Assembly (NCBI RefSeq): GCF_041381155.1
Contig: NC_091141.1
Span: 22,464,828-22,528,827 of the forward strand
DNA: 64,000 nt
Reading direction: 5' to 3'
Source: Argopecten irradians
Lineage: Eukaryota > Mollusca > Bivalvia > Pectinida > Pectinidae
Positions 34,901 through 45,438 of the stretch are shown here, piece by piece. Numbering within the stretch: the stretch's first letter is position 1; each line of letters opens with the position of its first letter. A program made the position numbers and the translations under genes. Under the pieces are notes generated by a model. It did no database searches. It had not been told where the DNA came from and saw only the letters and a list, made by a program, of their open reading frames with translations.

Positions 34901-37900
34901 TAAGGTTCATAGAAGATGGTTGTTATATGTGGTAGGTATTGGTTTCAGGTATTTCAAATGTTAATTGGTAGATATTGATATCGGGTATTACAGACATTAT
35001 ATATAAGATTACAGATTTTGGTCTCATGATAACTAATTGATTTACTGTTACAGAAGTCCTAATCTGAGCTTTGAGTCGAGTTTTGAGGAAGAGAGAGCTG
35101 TGACACCGACGACCTTCACCACAAATCTCGACCTTGTAGGAGAAGATGTCACCAAACCAGGAATTGAACCCAAGAACCTCATGGATGTAAGTTGATTAAG
35201 AAAGATACCACTATAGCTTAGCACAAGCTTTCAACATATTAAATGTTTTTAGGTAATTTTTTATTTTTTTTGCCAAACAAATTATCAATTTTACAAGAAT
35301 CAAAAAATCATGAAATATGAATATAGTTATCTTCCATGCACATCTTTCACTCTGCCATTCTTTCATTCATCGGTATAATTAAATTGTTTGGGTTTTTTTG
35401 ATACAGAGGGAGGAGGGAACATATTAAATGTTTACTGAACATACAGGGAGTCCAAATTAAAAAGCTTAAACCAAACTGATTACTTGTGTACTCTGGCTGT
35501 ACAGATATTAAACCCGATCAAATCTATGTAATTTATTGTTAATGTTGACTAGAACACTAGGTGTGTTTCATTATCCATGTGGCATTTCTGGACAGGAACT
35601 TTCAAGATATTCTGTAAATTCTAATAAACCGAGCTTAATGAAACATTGTATGTAGACTAACATTGGAAATATCTCGGGACGAGTTCAAAAATCAGCTTGA
35701 TTTAATGGTAATTTATGGAGTTATTGCCCTTTGCACTAATAATTATTATTTGACCTTGTGAACACAATAACTTGAGTAAATATAAACCGAGCTTAATGAA
35801 ACTTTGTATGTAGACTTACATTGAAAATATCTCGGATGAGTTTGATAGTTTGAAAATCAGCTTGATTCGAAGGTAATTTACAGAGTAATTGCCCTTAGCC
35901 TAATGATTATTATTGGACCATGTGAATGCGATAACTTAAGTAAATATGAACCAAGCTTAATTAATCTTCGTATGTAGACTAACATTGCAGGGTTCGCACA
36001 GGCCTGAAAAGGCCTGGAATTTTGAGTGTCTGCCTTGAAAGGCCTTGAAATAGATATATGGCCTTGAAAGGCCTTGAAAATCGTTGTATAGCCTTGAAAA
36101 CATGATTATAGGCCTTGAATTGTCTTAATTTATAGTCTGAAAAAAACAATCCAGTTCGGTGATCAATTGGTGAAAAATCCTTTAGAATATCGGTAAAAAT
36201 GCAGACAATAAAAGATGATTTATTAAATTCCGGATTTTTGTTTTCCGGAAGTAACCGTATATTAGTCACGCCGAGCAATCGGAGCTCCTCGGATGTAACT
36301 ATCGTAAATTGACTGTTTTCCACTCGAGGAGTTCCGATTGAATGCCGAGAGACCCGGATGTTAGTGAAAAAAATAGCGGATTGTTGAACACGCTTGACAG
36401 CATGCTGATTAGTCACCGACACGCTCTGATTATTAGGTCATGGGGAAAACTATATTTAACTCTGCGTGGAAACAACAATATCCATGGGTCATTAAAGGGG
36501 AACACAAGTTTACGGCGATGTGTACTTGCTGCAAAAAAAACCATTGATTTAGGGAAGATGGGCGAGTCGGCTCTCAAATCTCATGAAAAAGGGAACAAAC
36601 ACCAAAAAAACTTCAGATCAACAACACACAGTGAGAATAATTTGTTATTTACGATCCCTCCACCGACTACAGCCTCGACCCCACCACCGCCGTCTGCAGA
36701 CTCGGCAGCCATTTCAGGTCCTAGTTCAAGTAAGACGCCGATTTGTTTCCAACAAAATCTACAGAGTCAAGTTAAACATGCTGAAATTTTGTGGACATTA
36801 ATAACAATTGTTAATCACAACTCCTACAAATCTAATGAGGCGATTGGTGAAATATTTAAAACAATATTTCCAGATAGTGCAATAGCAGCCAATTTCAAAT
36901 GTGGAGAACGTAAAACTGCCTATCTAACGGTGTATGGGATAGCTGAATACCTGCGAGAACTTCTAGCTAAATATGTATGTGGAAACGGGTGTTTTGTTGT
37001 ACTGTTTGACGAGAGTTTAAACAAAAAATCGCAAAAGAAACAGATGGATTTTCATGTCAGATTTTGGAAGGATGACAAAGTAATAACGCGCTACATTGGG
37101 TCTGTGTTCCTAGGCCATGGAAGTGCAGATGATTTAATGCACCATTTCAATGAAGGTATAAAAGATTTGCCTGTTCATAACATTATCCAAATATCGATGG
37201 ACGGTCCGAATGTGAACCTGAAGTTCTTTGAGATGATGATAAAAAAACAAATATTTAATGATCATGGTGTGACTTTGTTGAACATTGGTTCCTGTGGCTT
37301 ACATGTTATGCACAATTCTTTCAAATGTGGAGTTCAGGCCTCCACTTGGGACATTTCAAGTTTTATGTCTAGTCTTTACTACTGTATTCAAGGATAGTCC
37401 CGCTCGTCATGAGGACTACCAGAAAGTCTGTGGTGAGTTAAGTTCAGATAGTAAAACTTCATTTACTAGCTTCTCATTTTGATGAATGATGGCCTATATT
37501 ATATATATATACGTGCTTTTCTTTTTTTAATTGATTGAGCAATTTTTAGCAAAGTGATGGACGTCAGACTCAGGAGAAAATAATATCACCTTACACATTA
37601 ATTTTCAAACTTAGATATAAAATGAATATAATTTCCTTCGCTTTCCATATTTCCATTCAAATAAATACAGGCTTATTATTGGACATTTCTAAATGACATT
37701 TAGATATTAATTATAAATAATTTGTTTATAATTATGAATAAAGTTTGAAAATTATCATATCAAATGCAATTATCAATTCTGATTTTCATGATTTTTTATT
37801 GCAGGCTCAAGTGTCCTTCCCCTTAAATTTGTAAACCACAGATGGATGGAAAATGTTGGTGTGGTAGAAAGGGCACTCCTCATTTGGAAAAACATAGAAA

Positions 37901-39702
37901 CGTATGTCAAGAAAGTACAAGAAAAGGAAGTGAACAAACCAACTTGTAAATCGTATGAGGTTGTCGCTACCATGGTAAAAGACCCACTTGTGAAAGCCAA
38001 GATGGAATTCTTCCGCTACATTGCCACTCATCTCCAGCCCTTTCTCGGACATTATCAAACAGACCGCCCGATGGTGCCATTTTTGATGGCAGATCTTGGT
38101 CAGCTTGTAAGAGGCTTAATGTCCAAAGTGATCAAAGACGACGTCATGAAAGAGATTGGTCCAGAATCTACCCAGAAGTTATTCGCGCTAGACATTGATG
38201 ACAAAAAGAATCAGGTCACTTACTCGAAAGTAGACTTAGGATTTTCAGCAGCAAAAGAGCTCAGACAAGCAAAGGTGTCGGATAAACAATCAATGGAGTT
38301 CAAGCTTCAAAGTAAAGACTTTGTGTTGGCAACATTGAGAAAGATTATGATGAAAAGCCCAGCAACATATAGTGTAGTTCGCTATCTGTCCATGCTGAAT
38401 CCTAAGGAAATGGTTTCAAATCCAAGTTTGTGTAAGTCAAGATTGAAAAAATGCCTTGGTCATTTTGTGAGCTGTGGAAGAGTAAATGAAAGGGATTGTG
38501 ACTGTATCATACAACAGTACGATGCCCTTCTACTGAACATTCCATCTATTGGCACAAGCATGTTTGCTGATTTCAACCCATATCTAGACCGACTAGATGA
38601 GTTTTTAATGACCCATTTGAAGAACCAGGAGTTTGAAAAGCTTCGAAGTTTCGTAAAACTATGTTTAGTGTTATCACATGGACAGGCAGATGTGGAGAGG
38701 GGATTTTCTGTCAATAAAAAAGTTGAAGTTGAAAATCTGAAGGAAGAGTCTGTAGTCGCACAGAGACTAATATGTGACTATGTCAAAAATGTTGGTGGTA
38801 TAAAAAAGTGACAGTATCTACAGATATGGTTCGTAGTTGTGCACAAGCCAGATCAAAATACGAAGCTCATTTAACAAGTCAAAAAGCAGCAGCTAAAACA
38901 GAAACGGAAAAACGAAAGAGAAAGATGGTTGAGGACTCCATTACAGAACTCCAAAAACAAGCAAAGCAAGCTAAACTTGACAATGATGAGTTGACTAAAA
39001 ATGCAGACAAGTATTCTATTATGGCTGAGAAGGAAAGGAACCTTTCCTACATAGCAACTGCCAACTCTCTTCGAGAAAAAGCCAAAGAAAAAGCAAAATG
39101 TGTTAAAACTGTTGAAGAAAAAATCCAATTCAAGTTAGAGGAATTGAAGCATCTGTAAATCTTATTTAGCATATTAAAGTTAACAACAGAAGAGTATGGC
39201 TTTTTAGTTTTTATTTGTAATGACGTGTATTATTCAAAAGGTTTGTTGAAATATGTTTATTTTCTTGTCAATTCTTATGCTTGGAATAGCCTTGAATTTT
39301 ATCATCAAAAGCCTTGAAAAGCCTTGAATTTCATATCTTGATTTCTGTATGAACCCTGCATTGGAAAGATCTCGAACAAGTTTAAAAATCAGCGCTATTT
39401 GACGTTAATTTATGGAGTTATTGCCCTTTGCACTAATAATTATTTTTGGAGTTTGTGAACGCGATAACTTGAGTAAATATAAACTGCGCTTAATGAAACT
39501 TTGTTTGTAAACCTATTCGATCTATGTTCCTGATTCGTGAACAAAAGACATCTGTTGTCTAGTAAATGACGTAACTAATTTGTATCAAATATCAGATGAC
39601 CATTAAGGCCCATGGGCCTCTTGTTTACAGATGTTTGAAGCTGTATAATGTATCAATAATGATTTTTTTCAGATGTTTGAAGCTGCTAGTGATGAAGACT
39701 AA
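25918..39702 (+). CDS. PKMYT1: Membrane-associated CDK1-inhibitory kinase Myt1 (complete, 15 exons)
   Basis: Exons: 25918-25989, 27282-27420, 27988-28082, 28405-28613, 29193-29265, 29536-29658, 30399-30493, 31005-31111, 31402-31505, 32921-32962, 33389-33566, 33998-34103, 34635-34748, 35054-35186, 39673-39702. All junctions keep phase: 1620 nt, 539 residues (human about 499). Myt1 phosphorylates Thr14/Tyr15 of CDK1 at ER/Golgi membranes to block mitotic entry. Kinase features: Gly loop GAGSFGEV (about 96-103), AVKK lysine, HMDIKPDN with D210, DFG at 228-230, APE at 253-255. A hydrophobic tether ([14 protein letters not shown], about 364-378) follows the kinase domain, as in vertebrate Myt1. 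The tail is Ser/Pro-rich and ends [16 protein letters not shown], like the cyclin-binding end of vertebrate Myt1. Exon 2 uses a weak donor (GTATCC). The last intron is 4.5 kb because of nested transposons. Confidence 0.96.
27630..27797 (-). mobile_element. hAT-type MITE, family H6, copy 1
   Basis: A 168-bp element with inverted ends CAGGG(A/G)TTTCA and 6-bp flanks AACAAG (27624-27629) and AACGAG (27798-27803). It is the reverse orientation of the copies at 29858 and 60369. It lies in PKMYT1 intron 2. Confidence 0.75.
28156..28354. repeat. Tandem duplication of about 100 bp
   Basis: CATGT(C/T)TCTCCTGTTT through GATAAAGACATTCTTAC occurs twice in succession in PKMYT1 intron 3, with about 8 percent divergence and small deletions. 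Confidence 0.85.
29858..30023 (+). mobile_element. hAT-type MITE, family H6, copy 2
   Basis: A 166-bp element with ends CAGGGGTTTCA and TGAAACCCCTG and a perfect 6-bp duplication AATAAG at 29852-29857 and 30024-30029. This copy defines the family and its 6-bp target duplication, a length reported for some hAT lineages. It is in PKMYT1 intron 6. Confidence 0.85.
31619..32556. mobile_element. 938-bp non-autonomous hAT element with perfect 8-bp duplication
   Basis: The ends TAGGGCTGAAACGATTA and TAATCGTTTCAGCCCTA are inverted repeats, and further ATCGATTAATCG-type words pair internally. The flanking octamer GTTTCCAG is identical on both sides (31611-31618 and 32557-32564), the hallmark of hAT transposition. 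The interior has no transposase. It is in PKMYT1 intron 9. Confidence 0.93.
33790..33962. mobile_element. TA-type MITE, family M1 copy B
   Basis: Related to the copies at 4865 and 54917. It has TTTGCATATTACAGA at the left, the GGTAGATAATGATTGTGACG segment, and the inverted counterpart ending ACTCTGTAACCAAAGACAGTA. It is the most diverged of the three and lies in PKMYT1 intron 11. Confidence 0.75.
35988..39358 (+). mobile_element. hAT-like DNA transposon, 3.4 kb, complete ends
   Basis: The termini are CAGGGTTCGCACAGGCC and the inverted CAGGGTTCATACAG. The 5-bp flank CATTG occurs on both sides (35983-35987 and 39359-39363). Removing the element restores TATGTAGACTAACATTGGAAA, which is present uninterrupted in the adjacent tandem unit at about 35650, so the insertion site and duplication are confirmed internally. 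Sub-terminal CCTTGAAAGG-type repeats are abundant. It contains one transposase gene with an intron. Confidence 0.88.
36440..39158 (+). pseudogene. hAT-family transposase, intron-containing, with three frameshifts
   Basis: The reading starts best at ATG 36440, giving a BED-like zinc finger ([19 protein letters not shown], then CCKK), and continues as [24 protein letters not shown]. An A8 run (36533-36540) breaks the frame. The core follows with acidic positions in VLFDES and ISMDGPN, then a second frameshift near 37375-37390. A GT-AG intron (37433-37804) rejoins KVCG to SSVLPLKF in phase. The hATC dimerisation region ([13 protein letters not shown]) follows, and after a third slip in an A run (38802-38807) a Lys/Glu-rich coiled coil ends at TAA 39156-39158. 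About 780 codons in total. Two of three breaks are in A homopolymers, so sequencing error is possible. Confidence 0.82.
39631..39648 (+). other. Decoy/alternative PKMYT1 terminal exon
   Basis: TTTACAG|ATGTTTGAAGCTG here duplicates the true acceptor and exon start 42 bp downstream (TTTTTTTCAG|ATGTTTGAAGCTG at 39673). Splicing to this upstream copy would end the protein as MFEAV instead of MFEAASDED. It sits immediately after the Helentron-like terminus. Whether it is used is unknown. Confidence 0.6.
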
Positions 39703-42700
39703 GTGTTTGGTGTCACCAATAAGACAAAATATCTACATCGAAATCACAACAGGCAGCAACATGGCAGTTTTCTACGTATCTTCTGTTTATAGAAAGTATC
39801 GGTGAGCAACAAAAAGTGACATTTCTGTGTAGTCCAAGATGTTTGTTTATGATCTCTTCCAGACATTCAAAGTGCTATAGATAGAGAGCATGACAGTTTC
39901 ACTCTATACAGAGTTATCGGATTTACACCAAAAGTGTTCTAACCAGATGACTAAGTATTATATTTCTATCTGACAAAGTTGGGTCAAGACAAGCTATAGG
40001 ATGTACCAGCATTCAGAACTGGATTCTGAGTGTAATACTAACATTATGTGGTTTCTTGAAACTTGCAAGAAATTGGCTGACAAGTTATGAAACTATTGTT
40101 CTCCCACGAATGTGGTTAACGAACTGTATGTAATGGACAAGGTACAGTCAAACCTTTTTAAGTTGATGGAACCGTTGTTAAAATTTTGATTTATATGCAT
40201 ATTCAAGTTAGATAAGGTGTGCTTAAATATACAGTTAAACGTTGTTAACTTGAACTCAATATCCTGTGTAATTTAAAAAAAATTTGTTTATCCTGACTAA
40301 ACTATTCATTTTAAGTAAACTGATCTCAAACTTTGTGGAACATAAAGAGTGTAAAGTTTAGTCAGAACAAGCAGAAGACTTGAATTAAACAGGGTTTTGG
40401 CTATATATTCTAGTTAACAGTTCACAAGTTAACAGGTTTAAATGTACAGTATATATATTACACATTGTCTTTAATATATAAGGTGAAAGTCCCAAATTTT
40501 GACTGTTTAAAAGCATGTTCAAACCTTTTCACTTCTTAATAGCAAAAAGATTGTTTATTTTTATATGTATATGTTGACCAATATTGTGTTCAAATACTAT
40601 TGTGCTGTGTTCATATGCTAAACCCTCATTGGATACTGTCTGCATGTGTCCAGTTCATTGTCATCGATTTCAAAGAGTATGGCATACCGTCTTTTATACT
40701 GATTTATTGAGATAATTTGTTATTGACGTTTTCATTATCTTTAGAGCTTGTATGTTGCTCTATCTCAAACCCATTCATTTTGTTTGATGAATTTTCGCTT
40801 GTCTATGGAAGATTCAGAGTAAATCTGTGAGTAATATCAAAATTCAACTCATTAGATCTTAACCATCGAGTATTGTAATAATAAGTGTTCTGGTTGTGTT
40901 CATATCCACCAGCGAAAGTGTTCACAATTCTCTTGGCAAAATGGCATGACTGTGATGGTCAGCAATGTATTCAATATATATACAGAATGTCATAAATGTG
41001 TAGCTATAACTATGTTCACATAATTTCATTCATTTTTTTTTCTATTAAGGGATATTGTATGCTTCTGAAATATCAAGTATGAAAAATATAATATTAAATG
41101 TAATATCATTTTCCATTTTGCTGGTTCTATGAATTCATAGTGTAGTGTCATAATCATCATTATCATTGTTGTCATCTTCTTGTTATTTTGTGTAACTGCA
41201 CAAACTTTTTGTTACCAAGTTGAATATTTTCTTCGCCGATTTTGGTGTTGAGAGTGCTGTCGTTATTCTATTATTTTTTATGTAATTATCTGATTTATCA
41301 AGAGACAAGTGTCTCTAACAATGTTTGTCTTGTTTACATGTCTTGTGTTCAGCTATTTCATATGTTCAACACATTTGTTTTCTGTCTGTTTGATATGTCG
41401 AGTTATTTGCCCTTGTGAGCTGGTGCAGATCGTTTATCAGTAGGAGAATACATATTATTTTTCTCTCGCAAATAAACAAACAATATCTTGTGGGACAGAT
41501 AACTGCATTCCAATTACACAGAATACTTACCATGTGTGTTTTTATAGTGCTAATTATGAATGTGCCTTAAGCTTTCATTCGTGTTCCAAAATTCAATATG
41601 AACAGTACTATGTAGACAGACCATTTTTATCTCAAAACTGAAATCTCAATATATTTGACAAAATACTGTACTGGTATGTAACAGCTTTATTTCGCATGCA
41701 ATTTACTTCCACAAATTTTGCAATCAAAGTACCTGTAAATTTATGTCTACAGCATCTATATTGATAGGAATTAGCATTCAGTTTCTAAATCTGTGAATGT
41801 TAATATTCGCGTACAGTAGCTAGTGTTGAAATGCAAAGTGAAATTGAAGTTCAGTTTCACAGGACCTGGAGTAATTCAAAAATTGAGTTAAAGTTTGATA
41901 TGCACAAATGAAATATTAAAATGGAAGAATTCAGAGGAAAGAGATAAAAAGGTTTTCTTAATGGTACTGTTGAGGCTAGGTCAAGTTGCTCAAATTGTGA
42001 TCACGGTCTCAGCATGAACAATTCCTGTATTTTTCTGCAAAACATTTTTTCAAATCTGTAAAAGACTACAGTTTTTCTTCTGACTCATTTAATTAAGTAG
42101 AAGAAGATAGCAGGATTTGCAGCTTACAAGAAAATATTTTGCTGTTGATTCAGCTAATGATCACACTTTGAGCAACAGGGTCATGGTCGGATTGCAATGT
42201 GTGGATGGCCTACTCCATCATAGCTATTGACAATTACAGCCAGTATTGATATATTTTACAGATTTCCACTTGTTGACAAGCTTCAGTAAATGTCATTTAG
42301 TACTCTGCCTCCATTACAGCGACAGTGGTTTCATTTCATGATCACATCCTAGCTTATTCTAGCAGTTTTTAATAGAAGGATAATAACTGCCTATTTCTGG
42401 TTCAATATGAGGTATACTTCAAGTTGTAGAATGTGGTAAACCATTCTGGGTATCAAATAATTCCTTAATTATCAAATAGATGAATTATAGAATTCACTTA
42501 TCAATATAAAAATAACAACCAAACCACATTCAAGTAAAGATTCCCACTTGGTACTAGTGATGACAAATATATTTGTGATCTTGCAATTTGTCCTTACTGA
42601 TATGGTATGGATATCTTTTAAGATTTGTGCCAAAGTGGTTTGATAGTTCTGAAGTATAGAGTTATCTCTCATGCGCAACTGTTGAAAAATTAAAGGTCAG

Positions 42701-43405
42701 CCATTTTCTTGAATTCAGAGCCTACCTCGATTTTCTCTTCTACTTAAAGAATATAAATTCCGTTAACTCGATTGTAGCTCTTCTACATCTGGAAGCTCTT
42801 CTGTCTATTGACTTGAAGATCTTAGAAGAGAGCACATCGAGTTGAGCTCAGAGTGGCTGTATTGAAGACAAGAGACTTGATTACTGTTATCTATAGACAT
42901 TTAATACTGAAGCTTTCATGCATTGCTTATTTGTTTACATTTCACTGCCAAGTTCTGTTTACAGGGCTACACCCACCAAGCTGTGTTCTAAGTGAAATCA
43001 GGTACACCAATCCTCTGGATGTTGTTATTGTTGTTTGGAAATATAGGGTTATCTGCTCTTTGTTAGCTGATGGTAATATCGTTAATGAATATTCTGACTA
43101 AATGTCCCAAACTTGCAAGAAAAGAGATGCTCACAAACTTACATAATGTTTCATTGCCAAACAAATTATATGCATTTTTACGGACATTTCTGATATGCAA
43201 CTGTTTTAGATAGAGGATTAATAAAAGATTTCAATAGTCAGTTTATGTTTTTGGGACATATCCTCTATTAAGATTTTTTCCCCTTTTAGTTGTATTTGTA
43301 GACATTGGTCAATCTTACAACAATTTCATATGTAATTTTGTTTACTTAGAAGAATATATTAATGTAAACAAGCTATGCAATGATACCAGAAACATTTGAA
43401 ATAAA
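39703..43405 (+). other. PKMYT1 3' UTR and downstream, with candidate poly(A) signals
   Basis: No further coding exon is recognised. AATAAA hexamers at 41471-41476 and 43400-43405 are candidate polyadenylation signals, so the 3' UTR could be 1.8 or 3.7 kb. Short open frames in the interval lack support. Confidence 0.45.
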
Positions 43406-44572
43406 TCTTTGAATACCACATTGACTTGTTTTGTGCTGTTGTCCAGACAAGTCCTAAACTACTGGGTCACTTTTAATGAAACTTCACAGCAATGTTGAGG
43501 ACCATTTATAGATGTGCATGCAGGGGGTTATTATCAATAGTCTTTCCCTACCTAGAGGATGACAACGATATTACAACAATTTCGTAGGTAGGGAATTATT
43601 CTTTTTTCCCCCATTTACGAAAGAAAAAGATAATATGGTAGCCTTCAATGAAGCTTGTCCCTGTGCCATGAATATTGTTCCATCACCTGGACGTACTTGA
43701 CAAAGCACGCCACAATTACATTTACACCACATGTAGTCATGACGTCGTGTGATTATTTTACTGGAATTTGGGGTTTAGAAGGTTGGTATGTACAATCTCA
43801 CCCTTGGGGTTGACCGAGAAATCTCTTTGTAACTACATGAACATTACAACAAGCTTATTGCTGTCAGTATATTCAATGGTAAAGTGCAAAGGTCAAGCAA
43901 ACATAACCCCAAATCGAATGTTGTTAGATCTTGCATGGGACAGATAATGTTCAAAAGTGCATGTGACTTGTACAATCTTGATAAAGCACACTATACATGT
44001 ATATAGAAATCAAAATAAACAACTTTTTGTAAACAAGTCCCAATGTCATAGTGGTACAGAGAACACAACTCCGTCCATCTGGCTTAAAACTTTAATTTAA
44101 GCTACATAAACATCATACCTCGTTTACATCTCAAAATGATGCTGATCAGGAACATAATTATTACTGAAGTTTCAAAGTGATTGAATGAAATGGTACAAAT
44201 AATATTGTAACAATGATCATGTTGTATATATTGTCGTGCCAGAATTGACTTTCATCGACTAGACCACCAGTCAGGGGGCTAAAGGCCCAATAAAACACAA
44301 GAATAATATAGCTAACAGAGTTGTCTCGCAGATCTTCTACAATGTGATTCAAAATATCAAGAACTTCAAGCGGTGAACATACAAACAAATTTTAGAGTTT
44401 AAAGTAAAACATAAAACATTGAAACATCAGAGATTCCAATGATCTGAGTACAATGGAATCTCGGCACGAACTGTCAAACAGAATTTGTTTCTTCTTAAGA
44501 GAATTAAATGACAAAATCAATCTGAGATATGATTACAAATGGTAAAACTAAAAGGCAAACTATATAAAGCAC
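43406..44572. other. Tail-to-tail spacer between PKMYT1 and SUPT5H
   Basis: No gene recognised. A small inverted pair (TTCCCTACCTA at about 43544 and TAGGTAGGGAA at about 43591) may be a decayed MITE. Confidence 0.45.
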
Positions 44573-44796
44573 AAAGTTTCCTTGGGAGTTTTACAAAACA
44601 TTTCACTGTTTGAGTTTCCTTGGGAGTTTTACAAAAAATTTTACTGTTTGAGTTTCCTTGGGAGTTTTACAAAAAATTTTACTGTTTGAGTTTCCTTGGG
44701 AGTTTTACAAAACATTTTACTGTTTGAGTTTCCTTGGGAGTTTTACAAAACATTTTACTGTTTGAGTTTCCTTGGGAGTTTTACAAAACATTTTAA
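44573..44796. repeat. 38-bp minisatellite, six copies
   Basis: The word CCTTGGGAGTTTTACAAAA starts at 44580, 44618, 44656, 44694, 44732 and 44770, exactly 38 bp apart; units differ by one or two bases. It lies downstream of SUPT5H, just beyond its likely poly(A) signal. Confidence 0.95.
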
Positions 44797-44858
44797 ACTG
44801 TATAGAGAACAGGGCTAGATCATAGATAATCATGACTTGATAGAGGTGGTTGCACTGA

Positions 44859-44864
44859 TTTATT
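44859..44864 (-). promoter_or_regulatory. Candidate SUPT5H poly(A) signal
   Basis: AATAAA on the minus strand, about 575 bases after the SUPT5H stop and before the minisatellite. The choice among AT-rich candidates is uncertain. Confidence 0.4.
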
Positions 44865-45438
44865 AGAGCTACGCCCCTAAGGTAAATGTCTGTTATTTTC
44901 TGTCCCTTTTCCACAAACCACAAACACTACTTATATCCTGTTAAAAGCTCTCTTCAGTCGAAAGTTTCCCTATAACAATGACAAATTCCTTTCAACATGT
45001 TTCACAATGCGTCTTTGAATTATTTTTCCTCGTGCATTTGTTACTGTGTCATCCTATATACAGTTCTCCATACTTCCTTGCTCAGTGTAAAAATAAGTTA
45101 TCCCTTTTGGAAATTAATCCTGGTCTCCTGTGAAAATTCTTCCAAACTTCTACTAGAGCACTTTAATTATCAATTCACACTTGTCTGTATTGTTACAGTG
45201 TCGCAAAGTCTTCTCTAAAGTTCCACTAAAACGTAGTGCTATGCCATCACTAGCTTTATAAGCTGTTGTAATTTGGAAAAGCATTCATATATTTTCAGCG
45301 ACAGCAGAACTCGTTGTCTGCTTGTGTGTTTTAATTCGGTGTTGAACCATAGCAGTGTGGAGAAATTGCCTCTCTATGTCATTCCCAATCTCCTCGTATT
45401 CATTCTGGTAAGCGCCACGCTGAGTGGTGAAATCATCT

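Larger units (their letters stand above)
35570..39624 (+). mobile_element. Helentron-like tandem-repeat element 2, split by a hAT transposon
   Basis: A unit of about 160 bp is marked by GCTTAATGAAAC at 35633, 35791, 35955 (variant) and 39488; the last spacing returns to 157 bp once the inserted hAT is removed. The right end carries a hairpin GGCCCATGGGCC (39607-39618) followed by CTCTTGT (39618-39624), the same terminus type as the elements at 3.0 and 57.8 kb. The left end is not sharply defined. It occupies most of the PKMYT1 last intron and ends seven bases before a decoy splice site. Confidence 0.6.

Noticed and set aside
36583..36801. Plus-strand frame overlapping the transposase
   Set aside because: Alternative frame of the Pro-rich linker in the hAT transposase.
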